A stretch of 64,000 nucleotides of DNA from Metapseudomonas resinovorans DSM 21078 (GTDB lineage: Bacteria > Pseudomonadota > Gammaproteobacteria > Pseudomonadales > Pseudomonadaceae), in contig NZ_KE384031.1 of the NCBI RefSeq assembly GCF_000423545.1, forward strand, positions 133,843 to 197,842. Reading direction: 5' to 3'. Shown here piece by piece: positions 8,535 to 17,264 of this stretch. A program made the translations under genes and the position numbers. The notes under the pieces are model-generated. The model did not search any database and had not been told where the DNA came from. It was given only the letters and a program-made list of their open reading frames with translations. The stretch's first letter is position 1; every line of letters starts with the position of its first letter.

Positions 8535-8945
8535 ATGCCCCATCTGGTCCTGCTCTACACCCCCGACCTGGAGCGCGAAACGGACATCGGCGGCCTGTGC
8601 CGCGCGCTGGCCGACCGCATGCTGGAACAGCGCGACGAGGCTGACCGCCAGGTGTTCCCCACCGGCGGCACTCGCGTGCTGGCCTACCCCGCGGCACACG
8701 CCGCCGTGGCCGATGGCCAGGGCGACTACGGCTTCCTCTACGCCAACTTGCGCATGGGTGCCGGGCGCAGTCCGGCCGTGCACAAGCAGGTCGGTGACGC
8801 CCTGCTGGCAGTGCTGCGCGGGCACCTCGATGAGCTGCTGGAACGCCGCCCCATCGGTGTCACCCTGCAGATCGATGAAAGCCCCGGCCAGGTCTTTGAT
8901 GCCAAGCACAGCAGCCTGCATCCCCTGTTCAACAAGAGTTCCTGA
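8535..8945 (+). CDS. hpaF: 5-carboxymethyl-2-hydroxymuconate delta-isomerase
   Basis: The 136-residue tautomerase-superfamily enzyme is CHMI. It begins Met-Pro-His-Leu; after methionine removal Pro1 is the catalytic base, the hallmark of the superfamily. The start at 8535 follows an AAGGAG ribosome site. It converts the HpaE product into the HpaG substrate. It is tightly packed between hpaD (11 bases) and hpaH (7 bases). Confidence 0.93.
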   Translation: MPHLVLLYTPDLERETDIGGLCRALADRMLEQRDEADRQVFPTGGTRVLAYPAAHAAVADGQGDYGFLYANLRMGAGRSPAVHKQVGDALLAVLRGHLDELLERRPIGVTLQIDESPGQVFDAKHSSLHPLFNKSS

Positions 8946-8952
8946 GGTTTCC

Positions 8953-9756
8953 ATGCTCGACGCCAGCATCATCCAGCAAGCCGCCGCCCGCCTCGACACC
9001 GCCGAGCGCTCCCGCGAGCAGGTGCGCCAGTTCTCCCTCGACTACCCGGCCATCAGAATCGACGACGCCTACGCGATCCAGCGCGCCTGGGTGGCGCAGA
9101 AGATCAAGGACGGTCGCAAGCTGGTGGGTCACAAGATCGGCCTCACCTCCCGCGCCATGCAGGTGTCCTCCAACATCACCGAGCCGGATTACGGCGCGTT
9201 GCTGGACGACATGTTCTTCGACGAAGGCAGCGACATCCCCTTCGACCGCTTCATCGTCCCGCGCGTGGAAGTGGAGTTGGCCTTCATCCTCGGCAAGCCC
9301 CTGCGCGGCCCGAACTGCACCGTCTTCGACGTGCTGGAGGCCACCGAGTGGGTGATCCCGGCGTTGGAGATCATCGACGCGCGCATCCACCAGGTCGACC
9401 CGGACACCAAGGTCACCCGCAAGGTCTTCGACACCATCTCCGACAACGCCGCCAACGCCGGCGTGGTGATGGGCGGCCGCGCCGTGCGCCCGACCGAGAT
9501 CGACCTGCGCCGCGTCCCGGCGATCCTTTACCGCAACGGTGTGATCGAGGAGTCCGGCGTTTCCGCCGCCGTGCTCAACCACCCCGCCAAGGGCGTGGCT
9601 TGGTTGGCCAACAAGCTGGCGCCCTACGACGTCACCCTGGAAGCCGGCCAGATCATCCTCGGCGGCTCCTTCACCCGCCCGGTGGCCGCCAACCCCGGTG
9701 ACACCTTCCACGTCGACTACGACCAACTGGGCTCCATTGCCTGCCGTTTCGTCTGA
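8953..9756 (+). CDS. hpaH: 2-oxo-hept-4-ene-1,7-dioate hydratase
   Basis: The 267-residue protein belongs to the hydratase/decarboxylase (MhpD/HpaH) family. It adds water to the 2-oxo-heptenedioate to give the aldolase substrate, and family members use a divalent metal. Family features visible are [11 protein letters not shown] (about residue 56), [15 protein letters not shown] and a late [12 protein letters not shown]. The start at 8953 lies 7 bases after hpaF. Its stop is followed by a REP element that separates it from hpaI. Confidence 0.93.
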   Translation: MLDASIIQQAAARLDTAERSREQVRQFSLDYPAIRIDDAYAIQRAWVAQKIKDGRKLVGHKIGLTSRAMQVSSNITEPDYGALLDDMFFDEGSDIPFDRFIVPRVEVELAFILGKPLRGPNCTVFDVLEATEWVIPALEIIDARIHQVDPDTKVTRKVFDTISDNAANAGVVMGGRAVRPTEIDLRRVPAILYRNGVIEESGVSAAVLNHPAKGVAWLANKLAPYDVTLEAGQIILGGSFTRPVAANPGDTFHVDYDQLGSIACRFV

Positions 9757-9764
9757 GCCTCTCC

Positions 9765-9817
9765 TGTAGGAGCGAGCTTGCTAGCGAAGCTTTTGGCCAG
9801 CAGAGCTGGCTCCTACA
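9765..9817. repeat. REP pair, TGTAGGAGC class
   Basis: This is a typical Pseudomonas REP doublet. TGTAGGAGCGAGCTTGCT is followed by an inverted partner ending AGCTGGCTCCTACA. It lies between hpaH and hpaI within the operon and could affect mRNA stability. The same class occurs at 17104-17158 and inside the FUSC gene at 20178-20247. Confidence 0.75.
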
Positions 9818-9841
9818 GTCAGCGCCTTCCAAGGAGTCCCC

Positions 9842-10642
9842 ATGGACCTGCCGATCAACACCTTCAAACAGCGCCTGCAATCCGGCCAGCCGCAAATTGG
9901 CCTCTGGCTGGGTCTGGCCGATGCCTACTGCGCCGAGCTGGCGGCCAATGCTGGTTTCGACTGGCTGCTGCTGGACGGCGAGCACGCGCCCAACGACCTG
10001 CGCAGCCTGCTGGCCCAGCTCCAGGCCATTGCGCCCTACCCTTCGCAGCCGATCATCCGCCCACCGGTCGGCGACGCGGTGCTGATCAAGCAACTGCTGG
10101 ATATCGGCGCCCAGACCCTGCTGGTGCCCATGGTGGAGTCCGCCGAGCAAGCCGCCGAGCTCGTCCGCGCCATGCGCTACCCGCCATTCGGCATCCGTGG
10201 CGTAGGTAGCGCCCTGGCGCGTGCCTCGCGCTGGAACAGCATCCCCGGCTACCTGGATAACGCTGACGAGCAGATGTGCCTGCTGGTGCAGATCGAGAAC
10301 CTCGAAGGCCTGGCCAACCTGGACGTGATCGCCGCCGTGGACGGCGTCGATGGCGTGTTCATCGGCCCGGCCGACCTTTCGGCCGCCATGGGCCACCGCG
10401 GCAACCCCAGCCACCCGGAGGTACAGGCCGCCATCGAAGACGCCATCGTCCGCATCCGCAATGCCGGCAAGGCCGCTGGCATCCTCTCCGCCGACCAGAC
10501 CCTGGCGCGGCGCTACATCGAGCTGGGCGCCGCCTTCGTCGCCGTGGGCGTGGACACCACGGTGCTGATGCGTGGGCTGCAGAGCCTGGCGGCGGCGTTC
10601 AAAGGGACGCAGGCTCCGGTGAGTGGTGGTGGAGTGTATTGA
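9842..10642 (+). CDS. hpaI: 4-hydroxy-2-oxo-heptane-1,7-dioate aldolase
   Basis: The 266-residue class II (metal-dependent) aldolase of the HpcH/HpaI family splits 4-hydroxy-2-oxoheptanedioate into pyruvate and succinate semialdehyde, the last step of the pathway. The catalytic histidine is probably His48 in [11 protein letters not shown]; the metal-site region includes [12 protein letters not shown] and [12 protein letters not shown]. The start follows an AAGGAG site. It is the last gene of the plus-strand hpa operon and is followed by a strong terminator. Confidence 0.95.
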   Translation: MDLPINTFKQRLQSGQPQIGLWLGLADAYCAELAANAGFDWLLLDGEHAPNDLRSLLAQLQAIAPYPSQPIIRPPVGDAVLIKQLLDIGAQTLLVPMVESAEQAAELVRAMRYPPFGIRGVGSALARASRWNSIPGYLDNADEQMCLLVQIENLEGLANLDVIAAVDGVDGVFIGPADLSAAMGHRGNPSHPEVQAAIEDAIVRIRNAGKAAGILSADQTLARRYIELGAAFVAVGVDTTVLMRGLQSLAAAFKGTQAPVSGGGVY

Positions 10643-10662
10643 ATCGTCCGGGTAGAAACGGC

Positions 10663-10689
10663 AAGCCGGCGGATTGCGCCGGCTTTTTT
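10663..10689 (+). terminator. Terminator of the hpaG1-hpaI operon
   Basis: Nine-base arms AAGCCGGCG and CGCCGGCTT around a 5-base loop are followed by a run of six T. It lies 20 bases after the hpaI stop. Confidence 0.85.
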
Positions 10690-10716
10690 GTGCCAGCGAA
10701 TTGCCTGCAGCGATGG

Positions 10717-10776
10717 GCAGAGCGAAGCGAAACCCAGGTTTGATGGGTTTCGCAAGCTCCACCCATCCTACGGCGG
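10717..10776. repeat. Dispersed element with GAGCGAAGCGAAACCCA
   Basis: The sequence GAGCGAAGCGAAACCCA is followed by GATGGGTTTCGC and ACCCATCCTAC. This matches the common Pseudomonas intergenic repeat that reads GTAGGATGGGT in one direction. A diverged relative lies near 58412-58460. Confidence 0.5.
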
Positions 10777-10827
10777 CGCGCTGAACATGCCTTGCGGGAT
10801 GGGATCGGCAGCGAACCCCATACCCGC

Positions 10828-10856
10828 AAAATGGCGCCCACTCTGGGCGCCATTTT
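10828..10856. terminator. Bidirectional terminator, hpaI side / hydroxylase reductase
   Basis: Perfect 13-bp arms AAAATGGCGCCCA and TGGGCGCCATTTT with a 3-base loop carry A and T runs on both sides. It can end the minus-strand hydroxylase transcript and plus-strand read-through. Confidence 0.85.
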
Positions 10857-10873
10857 CATTGCCAGGCAGGGCT

Positions 10874-11812
10874 TCAACCCAGCGCAATCACCGCCTTGAG
10901 CATCTGTTTGAAGGTCTCCACCTGCTCCTCGCTGAACTGCGCAAAAACCTTCTCCTGTTGCTCACGGGCGATGCGCCAGAGTTCCTCGGCCTGGTCCACA
11001 CCAACGGGTGTCAGCACGTAGCGCTCCTCGGCGTCGGCCACCATGCCCTTGCGTTTGAGGATGGCCACGGCTTCCTCGATTTCGCGCATCGGCATGGCCA
11101 CTTCGCGCTGCAAGTCGCACAGGCTGAGGCCGGCGTCGTTCTCCAGCACCATCAGCATGCGCGCTTCGCTGGTGCGCAGGCCGGTGGCCAGCTGTTTCGG
11201 CTGGTAGTTGGCCTGGTAGCCGCGAACCGCCTGGGTCATCAGGTAGTAGAGGTTGTGCGACAGGCGTCCCTGAAAGGCGCTGGACGCTGGCTGGCCTTCA
11301 GCCTTCTGGGTCATGCGGGTGTGCGGCAGGACCATGGAATAGGCGCCCTGGTGATAGAGCAACGGCGAGCGGCCAAAGTCGTCGAAGGCCATTACCTTGC
11401 CGATCAGGATGACGTGGTCGCCACCATCGACCTGCTGGTGCAACTCGCACTGGAAACGTGCGGCGCAATCGGGAAACAGAGGCGCACCACCGATGCCCCT
11501 GTCGAACGCCACGCCCTCGAACTTGTCATCGCGCGGGCGGGCGAACTGGTTGGATAGCTCGATCTGGTCGGCGGCCAGAATGTTCACCGCGAAATGACTG
11601 GCCTGCTCGAACACCGCCAGGCTGCTGGAGCGCTTGTCGATGCTCCAGAGGATCAGCGGTGGGTCGAGCGAAACCGAGTTGAAGCTGTTGGCGGTGACGC
11701 CGGCACGCGTGCCATCGGGTGCGGTGGCGGTGACGATGGTGACCCCGGTGGCGAAGTTGCCCAGGGCGCGGCGGAAGGCACGGGAGTCGAAAGCATTCTC
11801 TTGAGACGACAT
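10874..11812 (-). CDS. 4-hydroxyphenylacetate 3-hydroxylase, reductase component (C1 type)
   Basis: The 312-residue flavin reductase supplies reduced FMN to the oxygenase partner using NADH. The N-terminal half (about residues 10-170) is the flavin-reductase fold with NFATGVTIVTA and VTANSFNSVSLDPP. The C-terminal part (about 190-312) is a MarR-like winged-helix domain. In Acinetobacter baumannii C1 that domain lets 4-hydroxyphenylacetate relieve autoinhibition. I chose the ATG at 11812 (MSSQENAFD); a longer in-frame reading overlaps the oxygenase gene and looks non-coding. It lies 86 bases after the oxygenase gene in one transcription unit. Confidence 0.9.
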   Translation of the reverse strand: MSSQENAFDSRAFRRALGNFATGVTIVTATAPDGTRAGVTANSFNSVSLDPPLILWSIDKRSSSLAVFEQASHFAVNILAADQIELSNQFARPRDDKFEGVAFDRGIGGAPLFPDCAARFQCELHQQVDGGDHVILIGKVMAFDDFGRSPLLYHQGAYSMVLPHTRMTQKAEGQPASSAFQGRLSHNLYYLMTQAVRGYQANYQPKQLATGLRTSEARMLMVLENDAGLSLCDLQREVAMPMREIEEAVAILKRKGMVADAEERYVLTPVGVDQAEELWRIAREQQEKVFAQFSEEQVETFKQMLKAVIALG

Positions 11813-11898
11813 GACGCAGCTCCTGGCGGCCGCCCCATGGGACGGCCGCGCGATGGTTCGAACAAGTAGCACGCAGGTGGGAATGGTGGCGCGACGGC

Positions 11899-13068
11899 TC
11901 ACACCATGGAGGGGTTCGGCTCCAGCCCCATCAGCTCGCGGCCGAGGATCTGCGCACAAACGTCGTAGTCGGTGTAGGCATGGGCACCGGTCATGTGGGA
12001 GTCGCGGAACAGCCGCTGCATCTCGTTGCTCTCGAACCAGCTGGTGCCGCCGGCAGCCTCGAACAGGCGGTCCACCGACTGGATGCACATCTTCACCGCG
12101 TAGGCCTGATTGGTGCGCCAGAAGGCCAGGGTCTCGCGGCTCGGGTACTGGTGGCGCTCGCCGTGCTCGGCATGCTCCTGCCAGGTCTTCTCAAGGAAGG
12201 AACGGGCGGCGGCCACTTGATGGGTGGACTCCGCCAGACGCATCAGCGCTGGCGTGGCGGTGCCCACGCTGACGCCGGTGTAGGCCCGCACGCGGTTCCG
12301 GGTCTTTTCCTTGTAGGCCTCCAGCATGCGCTCGGCGATGCCCAGACTGATCGCCGCAAAACCGCTGGCGAAGTAGGGGCGGTAAGGCGCGTAGAAAATC
12401 TTGCTGTCCGGATAGAGGCCGAAGCCATCGGAGCGGCCCTCCATCATGTCCTTGGCGGCCTGGATGCGGTAGTTGGGGACGAAGGCGTCCTTGATGACCA
12501 GGGTCTTGGTGCCGCTGCCCTTCATCCCGGCGGCGTACCAGTCGTCACGGATCTCGTAGTCGCTGCGCGGCAGCACGGCGAAGCAGTAGACCGGCTCGCC
12601 TTCGGCATTCTTGCGACGGCAGCCGACGATGGCCCATTCGGCATGGTCGCTACCGCTGCTCCAGCCCATTTCGCCGTTGAACAGAACCCCGCCCTCGACT
12701 TCCTCGACCTTGCCGAACGGTGCAATGGAGCTGCTGGCCGTGGCGTCGGAATCCTCGCCCCAGACTTCCTCCTGCAGGCGTGCAGAGAACATCGCCAGTT
12801 GGTGGCTGTGGGTGCACAGCAGGCTGAAGGCCCAGGCGGTGCTGGCGCAGGCGCCGGCCAGGGCAACCACGCAATCGGCGAACTCCGGCAGGGAGATTTC
12901 CATGCCGCCGTACTTCTTCGGCTGCAGCGCGCGGTGCAGGCCGATGCCCTTGAGCATGGCGATGTTCTCGTCCGGCACCTGGCGCAGTTGCTCGGCCTTC
13001 GCGGCATTGGCGGCGATGGCCGGCAGGATGGCCTTGAGGTCGTCGAGAAGGGGGTTTGGCTTTTTCAT
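11899..13068 (-). CDS. 4-hydroxyphenylacetate 3-hydroxylase, oxygenase component (C2 type)
   Basis: The 389-residue flavin-dependent monooxygenase has the acyl-CoA dehydrogenase fold. It hydroxylates 4-hydroxyphenylacetate to homoprotocatechuate using reduced flavin from the neighbouring reductase. Visible features are PKKYGGMEISLPEF (about residues 50-63), the flavin-contact region GEMGWSSGSDHAEW, and a C-terminal AGGTSWFESNEMQRLFRD stretch. It resembles A. baumannii C2 rather than the larger HpaB of E. coli and P. aeruginosa (about 520 residues). It feeds the hpaD pathway on the opposite strand. Confidence 0.9.
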   Translation of the reverse strand: MKKPNPLLDDLKAILPAIAANAAKAEQLRQVPDENIAMLKGIGLHRALQPKKYGGMEISLPEFADCVVALAGACASTAWAFSLLCTHSHQLAMFSARLQEEVWGEDSDATASSSIAPFGKVEEVEGGVLFNGEMGWSSGSDHAEWAIVGCRRKNAEGEPVYCFAVLPRSDYEIRDDWYAAGMKGSGTKTLVIKDAFVPNYRIQAAKDMMEGRSDGFGLYPDSKIFYAPYRPYFASGFAAISLGIAERMLEAYKEKTRNRVRAYTGVSVGTATPALMRLAESTHQVAAARSFLEKTWQEHAEHGERHQYPSRETLAFWRTNQAYAVKMCIQSVDRLFEAAGGTSWFESNEMQRLFRDSHMTGAHAYTDYDVCAQILGRELMGLEPNPSMV

Positions 13069-13173
13069 GTCGGGCCCTGCTTATTGTTAGAGGTGGCGCC
13101 GTTGGGCCGAAGCGGTCCGGATAGCCGGATCAGGCCGCTGCCGCAGGCGGTAACCCAAGTGGGGTGCAGGGCG

Positions 13174-13210
13174 ATTATGGAAGCGAGGCCCGGGCCTCAG
13201 AATGGACGTT
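13174..13210 (-). promoter_or_regulatory. Candidate hydroxylase promoter with palindrome
   Basis: On the minus strand a -10-like CATAAT (13179-13174) lies about 106 bases before the oxygenase start. Just upstream is a perfect 14-bp palindrome GAGGCCCGGGCCTC (13185-13198). The -35 match is weak (TTCTGA). It could be the operator for the C2-C1 operon, but support is thin. Confidence 0.25.
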
Positions 13211-13245
13211 ACGAAGTCTCGATTGCACTTTTCATAGCGACTTGC

Positions 13246-13343
13246 TGTGGGGGCGAATTCATTCGCCAAGGGCAACGCAGTTGCCCCCATGAAATCCGTC
13301 AGGCAGACCTTCGGCCTGCTTGGCGAATGAATTCACCCCCACA
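13246..13343. repeat. Inverted REP-like pair, GCGAATTCATTCGCC class
   Basis: A left copy (TGTGGGGGCGAATTCATTCG, continuing CCAAG) and a nearly exact inverted right copy ending CACCCCCACA are separated by about 48 bases. The pair lies between hpaR and the hydroxylase oxygenase gene and could fold into a large stem, reducing read-through. Confidence 0.7.
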
Positions 13344-13353
13344 AGGTCACCCG

Positions 13354-13776
13354 TCAGGGCTTGATCTGCTTGAGTTCGTTGAGCAATTCGAAGAGCTGCT
13401 TGAGCTTCGCCTCGCCGAACTGATCCTGGATCTTCTGGTAGTTGGCTTCCATGCCCGAGCTCATGGACACGAAGCACTGCTGGCCTTTTTCAGTCAGGTT
13501 CACCAACACGCGGCGCTGGTCCTGCGGGGCCTTGCGGCGCACCAACATGCCATCGCGCTCCAGGCGCGCCAGCACGCCGGTCATGCTCGGCTTGAGAATG
13601 CAGGCGAGGTCAGCCAGTTGGTAGCTTTCCAGTTCGCCGTGCTGTCGCAATAGGCGAATCACCCGCCATTGCTGTTCGGTCAGGTCGTGCTGGTTGAGCA
13701 ACGGGCGGAAGAAACTCATGGCCGCTTCACGGGCCTGCAACAGGGTGAGGGTCAGGGAGGGTCTGGTTTCGGGCAT
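13354..13776 (-). CDS. hpaR: MarR-family repressor HpaR
   Basis: The 140-residue winged-helix regulator matches HpaR, the repressor of the homoprotocatechuate operon. The recognition region is about residues 60-90 (CILKPSMTGVLARLERDGML), followed by the beta-wing KAPQDQRRVLVNLT. The family is induced by pathway intermediates. A CGTTAA half-site occurs in its upstream region (minus strand, about 13815-13810), suggesting autoregulation (inference). It lies downstream of the permease gene and upstream of the hydroxylase genes on the same strand. Confidence 0.88.
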   Translation of the reverse strand: MPETRPSLTLTLLQAREAAMSFFRPLLNQHDLTEQQWRVIRLLRQHGELESYQLADLACILKPSMTGVLARLERDGMLVRRKAPQDQRRVLVNLTEKGQQCFVSMSSGMEANYQKIQDQFGEAKLKQLFELLNELKQIKP

Positions 13777-13883
13777 GGTGGCTGTGGTCCGGGACGTATC
13801 GTGAAGATTTTAACGAAAATAGCCGGACCACCACAGTTCCCGCAAGATGAAGGGGCGAAACCGTCGGGCCCGCCCCCGCTGCA

Positions 13884-15206
13884 TCAGGCCTCCTCGAAGC
13901 TCAGTTCCGGCGGCTGGCGGCGGAAACCGCCGGTGAGCCAGCCAAGGTAGATCAACCCCAGCGCCAGCCAGGACAGGCCGAGGATGATCGCCAAGTGGTC
14001 GAGACTGACCATCAGCCAGAGCGTCGCGAGCATTCCGATCAGCGGAAATATCAGGAACTGCACCAGCTCGCGCGGGCCACGGCGCTCGCCGTTCAACCAG
14101 TAATGGAAGATCACCGACAGATTCACCAGGGTGAAGGCCAGGAAGGCGCCGAAGTTGATGAACGAAGTCGAAGTGGTCACGTCCATTTGCAGCGCCAGCA
14201 GGGCCACGACGCCGCACAGCACGATGCTGCCCACCGGGGTGCCAAAGCGCTCGCTCAGGCGGCCGAACAGGGAGTGCGGCAGCACGCCATCGCGCCCCAT
14301 GGCGAACAGCAGGCGCGAGGCGCTGGCCTGCGCGGAAAGACCTGAAGTGAATTGGCCGACGACCAGGCCGATGAGGAAGATCGACACGAATAAGTCGCCA
14401 CCGATGTTGCGGGCGATCTCGTAGGCGGCCGAGTCGGCGCTATGGAACTCGGTGGATGGATGGGCCAGTTGCACGAAGTAGGAAGTGACGATGAAGATCA
14501 GGCCGCCGATCAGCGTGATCAGCAATATGGCGCGGGGAATGGTGCGGCGCGGATCGCGCGTTTCTTCCGTCAGGGTGCTGACCGCGTCGAAGCCGAGGAA
14601 GGAATAGCAGGCGATAGCCGCACCACTCATGATCAGCGGCAGTTGCATACCCTCCTTGAGGAAGGGTTCCAGCGACCACAACGGCTTGCTCGCATCGCCT
14701 AGCACGTAGTGCACGCAGAGCACGACGAAAGCGACCAATACCAGGAACTGCACCAGCATCAGCGCGCCGTTGATGTTCTTCGCCAGGCGCAGGCCGACCA
14801 CGTTGATGGCAGTGGTCACACCGATGAAGGCCAGCACCCAAACCGCCTGGGGCACGGCGGGAAAGGCCGAGTGCAAGTAGGCCGCGCCGATCAGCCAGAT
14901 GGCCATGGGCAGGAAGAGGTAGTCCAGCAGCACTGCCCAGCCGGCGAGGAAGCCCAGCTTGGGGTTGATCGCTTTGCGCACGTAGCTGTACGCCGAACCC
15001 GCCACGGGGAAGGCGGCGGCCATTCGCGCATAGCTCAGGGCGGTGAAGAGCATGGCCACGGAGGCTGCGACATAGGCGGCCGGTACCAGGCCGCCAGTGG
15101 TGTCGGCGAGGATGCCGAAGGTGCCCAGGACGATGATCGGGGTCATGTAGGCGATGCCGAAAAGCACCACCGACCCCAGCGACAGGGTGCGCTGAAGATG
15201 AGCCAT
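13884..15206 (-). CDS. APC-family amino acid/amine permease
   Basis: The 440-residue inner-membrane transporter has about 12 hydrophobic segments and the APC signature in its first helices (VVLFGIAYMTPIIVLGTFG). I chose the ATG at 15206 (GGAG site 8 bases upstream) because it begins right before the first membrane segment. It follows the C-N hydrolase gene by 85 bases and is followed by hpaR. The substrate is unknown. Pairing with an amidase-type hydrolase suggests uptake of an amine, amide or amino acid, possibly one giving rise to an aromatic acid (inference). Confidence 0.85.
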   Translation of the reverse strand: MAHLQRTLSLGSVVLFGIAYMTPIIVLGTFGILADTTGGLVPAAYVAASVAMLFTALSYARMAAAFPVAGSAYSYVRKAINPKLGFLAGWAVLLDYLFLPMAIWLIGAAYLHSAFPAVPQAVWVLAFIGVTTAINVVGLRLAKNINGALMLVQFLVLVAFVVLCVHYVLGDASKPLWSLEPFLKEGMQLPLIMSGAAIACYSFLGFDAVSTLTEETRDPRRTIPRAILLITLIGGLIFIVTSYFVQLAHPSTEFHSADSAAYEIARNIGGDLFVSIFLIGLVVGQFTSGLSAQASASRLLFAMGRDGVLPHSLFGRLSERFGTPVGSIVLCGVVALLALQMDVTTSTSFINFGAFLAFTLVNLSVIFHYWLNGERRGPRELVQFLIFPLIGMLATLWLMVSLDHLAIILGLSWLALGLIYLGWLTGGFRRQPPELSFEEA

Positions 15207-15291
15207 TACCGCTACTCCGAATTGTTGATTGTTGTGGCAGAGCCGATGTCGGCAGGAAGCGGCCACCCTGCGATAGGCGGCCGAAAAGGAA

Positions 15292-16107
15292 TCAGGTGAT
15301 CAGCAGTTCGCGACGGCCGTCGGCGTGGTCGATGCGCTCACCCGGCAGCACGAACCGCCGCTCGTCCAGGTAGCGGTAGTCGCGACGGGCAGCCGCGAGT
15401 CGGGACATGTCCAGCTCGACGATCTGCCGGCACTCGTCGCGTCCGGCCTCGCAAAGCATTTGGCCGAAGGGGTCGACCACCGCGCTGCCGCCAGCGAACA
15501 CCAGGTCGCCGTCGCCCTCGCCCACACGGTTCACCATCACCGCATAAGCCTGGTTCTCCATGGCGCGGGCCATGATGGCGGTGCGGTGGGTAGGGCCATA
15601 GGGGTCCATGTTGCCGTTGGTCACCAGGATCAGTTCGGCACCCAACTGGCCGAGGGCGCGGGCACTCTCCGGGAACTCGATATCGAAGCAGATCAGGATT
15701 CCGACGCGGACGCCCTTCCACAGCGCCGTGGCGTAACGATCGCCGGGCGTGAAAATGCCGCGATCCGAGGCCCAGAGGTGGGTCTTGCGGTAACGCAGGG
15801 CGATGCCTTCCGGGGTGATCAGCAGCGTGGTGTTGTAGAAGGCACCCGCGTCGTTCTCGGCTACGCCGACGACCACCGCGACATTGCGCTCGCGCGCCGC
15901 ACGCTGCACCGCCTGGACACTGGGGCCGTCCAGTGGCTCGGCAACGGCAGCGACGCTCTCTTCTGTGGGGAAGCCCATCAGCTGGGTTTCCGGGAAGACC
16001 ACGAGGTCGGTATTCGGCGCGCAGGCGGCGATGGCCTGGAGGGTGCGTTCGAGGTTGTAGGCAGTGTCGCCGTCACGGCCGGCGAGTTGGACGAGTTCGA
16101 CCTTCAT
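15292..16107 (-). CDS. Carbon-nitrogen hydrolase (nitrilase superfamily)
   Basis: The 271-residue hydrolase has the full nitrilase-superfamily triad: Glu40 (VVFPETQ), Lys108 (YRKTHLW) and Cys140 (ILICFDIEFPE). The CFDIEFPE context is more typical of amidases or carbamoylases than of true nitrilases. It would release ammonia from an amide. The gene is first of a likely operon with the permease and is divergent from a LuxR-type regulator gene, a usual arrangement for substrate-controlled catabolic genes. The substrate cannot be read from the sequence. Confidence 0.85.
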   Translation of the reverse strand: MKVELVQLAGRDGDTAYNLERTLQAIAACAPNTDLVVFPETQLMGFPTEESVAAVAEPLDGPSVQAVQRAARERNVAVVVGVAENDAGAFYNTTLLITPEGIALRYRKTHLWASDRGIFTPGDRYATALWKGVRVGILICFDIEFPESARALGQLGAELILVTNGNMDPYGPTHRTAIMARAMENQAYAVMVNRVGEGDGDLVFAGGSAVVDPFGQMLCEAGRDECRQIVELDMSRLAAARRDYRYLDERRFVLPGERIDHADGRRELLIT

Positions 16108-16241
16108 GGGTACTCCTGGTTCTTGTCAGCGGGCGAGCAACGGTCACAATGCTCGGCACCCGCACTGGCATGTCCGGAGTATGGAACGCGTCGGGGCCGG
16201 GAGTAATTACGCGGGCGTGGTAACCCATCGGGGGTAGAAAC

Positions 16242-17030
16242 ATGAATCCAACCTTGCAGGACATTGCCTGGCACCAGGCCATCGGCCGGCTGGTCGAACA
16301 GCTCGACCGTCCTGGTTTCTGGCTCGCACTGGTGCGCCTGCTGGAGCAGTATGTGCCCTTCGACAGCTGGGTCGCCCTGCTCTTCAGCGATGGCCGGCCG
16401 CAGGTGTTCGCCGAATGCCCCGGTGCCGATGGCGGGCCCGACTCGCTGTTCCAGGACTACCTGCACGGCCTCTACCAGCTCGACCCCTTCTATATCGCCA
16501 GCCGCGAGCAGCACGCCAGCGGGCTGTTCCGTCTGGCCGACGTGGCACCGGAATGCTTTGAACAGACCGATTACTACCAGCGCTACTTTCGCCTCAATGT
16601 GGTGGCTGACGAGGTGCAACTGAACGTGGCCCTGGACGGCGGTAGGGCCCTCTGCCTATCCCTCGGCTCACGCCAACCCTTCTCCCCGGAGCAACTTGCC
16701 CTGCTCAGCCTGATCCAGCCCTGGGTTGCCGGATTGATGCGCCAGCGCCTGACCTTCGAGAAGGAACTCATGGCCAGCCCTCCGCCACCGGCACCAGCCT
16801 GGGAAGCGCAGCTGGAAGCGGCTGGGCAGAAGGTGGAAACCGCCCTCACCACGCGCGAGCTGGAAGTCGGCCGGCTGATGCTGAGTGGCTGCTCCAGCAA
16901 GGAGATCGCCCGCAAGCTGGATATCTCGGCAGAGACGGTGAAGGTCCACCGCAAGCACATCTACAGCAAGCTGGGGATCAAGTCGCAGTCGGAGCTGTTC
17001 AGCCTGTTCCTGAAGGCACAGAAGGGGTGA
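16242..17030 (+). CDS. LuxR-type (GerE HTH) transcriptional regulator
   Basis: The 262-residue protein has an N-terminal GAF-like sensory region (about residues 20-170) and a C-terminal GerE helix-turn-helix (about 203-257; LTTRELEVGRLMLSGCSSKE and TVKVHRKHIYSKL). It lacks the receiver domain of NarL-type response regulators, and I see no clear AHL-binding signature. It is divergent from the C-N hydrolase/permease pair across 134 bases and probably controls it (inference). Confidence 0.82.
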   Translation: MNPTLQDIAWHQAIGRLVEQLDRPGFWLALVRLLEQYVPFDSWVALLFSDGRPQVFAECPGADGGPDSLFQDYLHGLYQLDPFYIASREQHASGLFRLADVAPECFEQTDYYQRYFRLNVVADEVQLNVALDGGRALCLSLGSRQPFSPEQLALLSLIQPWVAGLMRQRLTFEKELMASPPPPAPAWEAQLEAAGQKVETALTTRELEVGRLMLSGCSSKEIARKLDISAETVKVHRKHIYSKLGIKSQSELFSLFLKAQKG

Positions 17031-17103
17031 GGGAGTAGCGCTTCTGTGGGGGCGAACTCATTGGCTATGTCTGCGTTAAATGCCGAAAGCAGCTGCATTG
17101 CCC

Positions 17104-17158
17104 GTAGGAGCTGGCTTGCCAGCGAATGGCCCTGTTTCGCTGGCAAGCCAGCTCCTAC
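17104..17158. repeat. REP pair with perfect 23-bp arms
   Basis: Arms at 17104-17126 and 17136-17158 are exact inverse complements beginning GTAGGAGCTGGCTTGCC, with a 9-base loop. Fragments of the second class (GCGAACTCATTGGC near 17051 and GCGAATTCATTCGCCAAGC at 17209) flank it. The 17031-17264 gap otherwise holds nothing. Confidence 0.8.
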
Positions 17159-17264
17159 AAGGCTCTTGGCCCGAGGGTAAATTCTCGCAACAGCCAACGC
17201 AGATATAGCGAATTCATTCGCCAAGCAAACCGATAGTTCGGCTCAAACAATTACTTCCTGCGAA

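Noticed and set aside
16200..16225. TTAC-N9-GTAA as an operator for the LuxR-type regulator
   Set aside because: Only four bases match on each side and the core is not symmetrical; too weak to call.
17041..17225. Possible CRISPR-like repeats
   Set aside because: The units are inverted REP elements of two classes, not regularly spaced direct repeats, and no cas genes are present.
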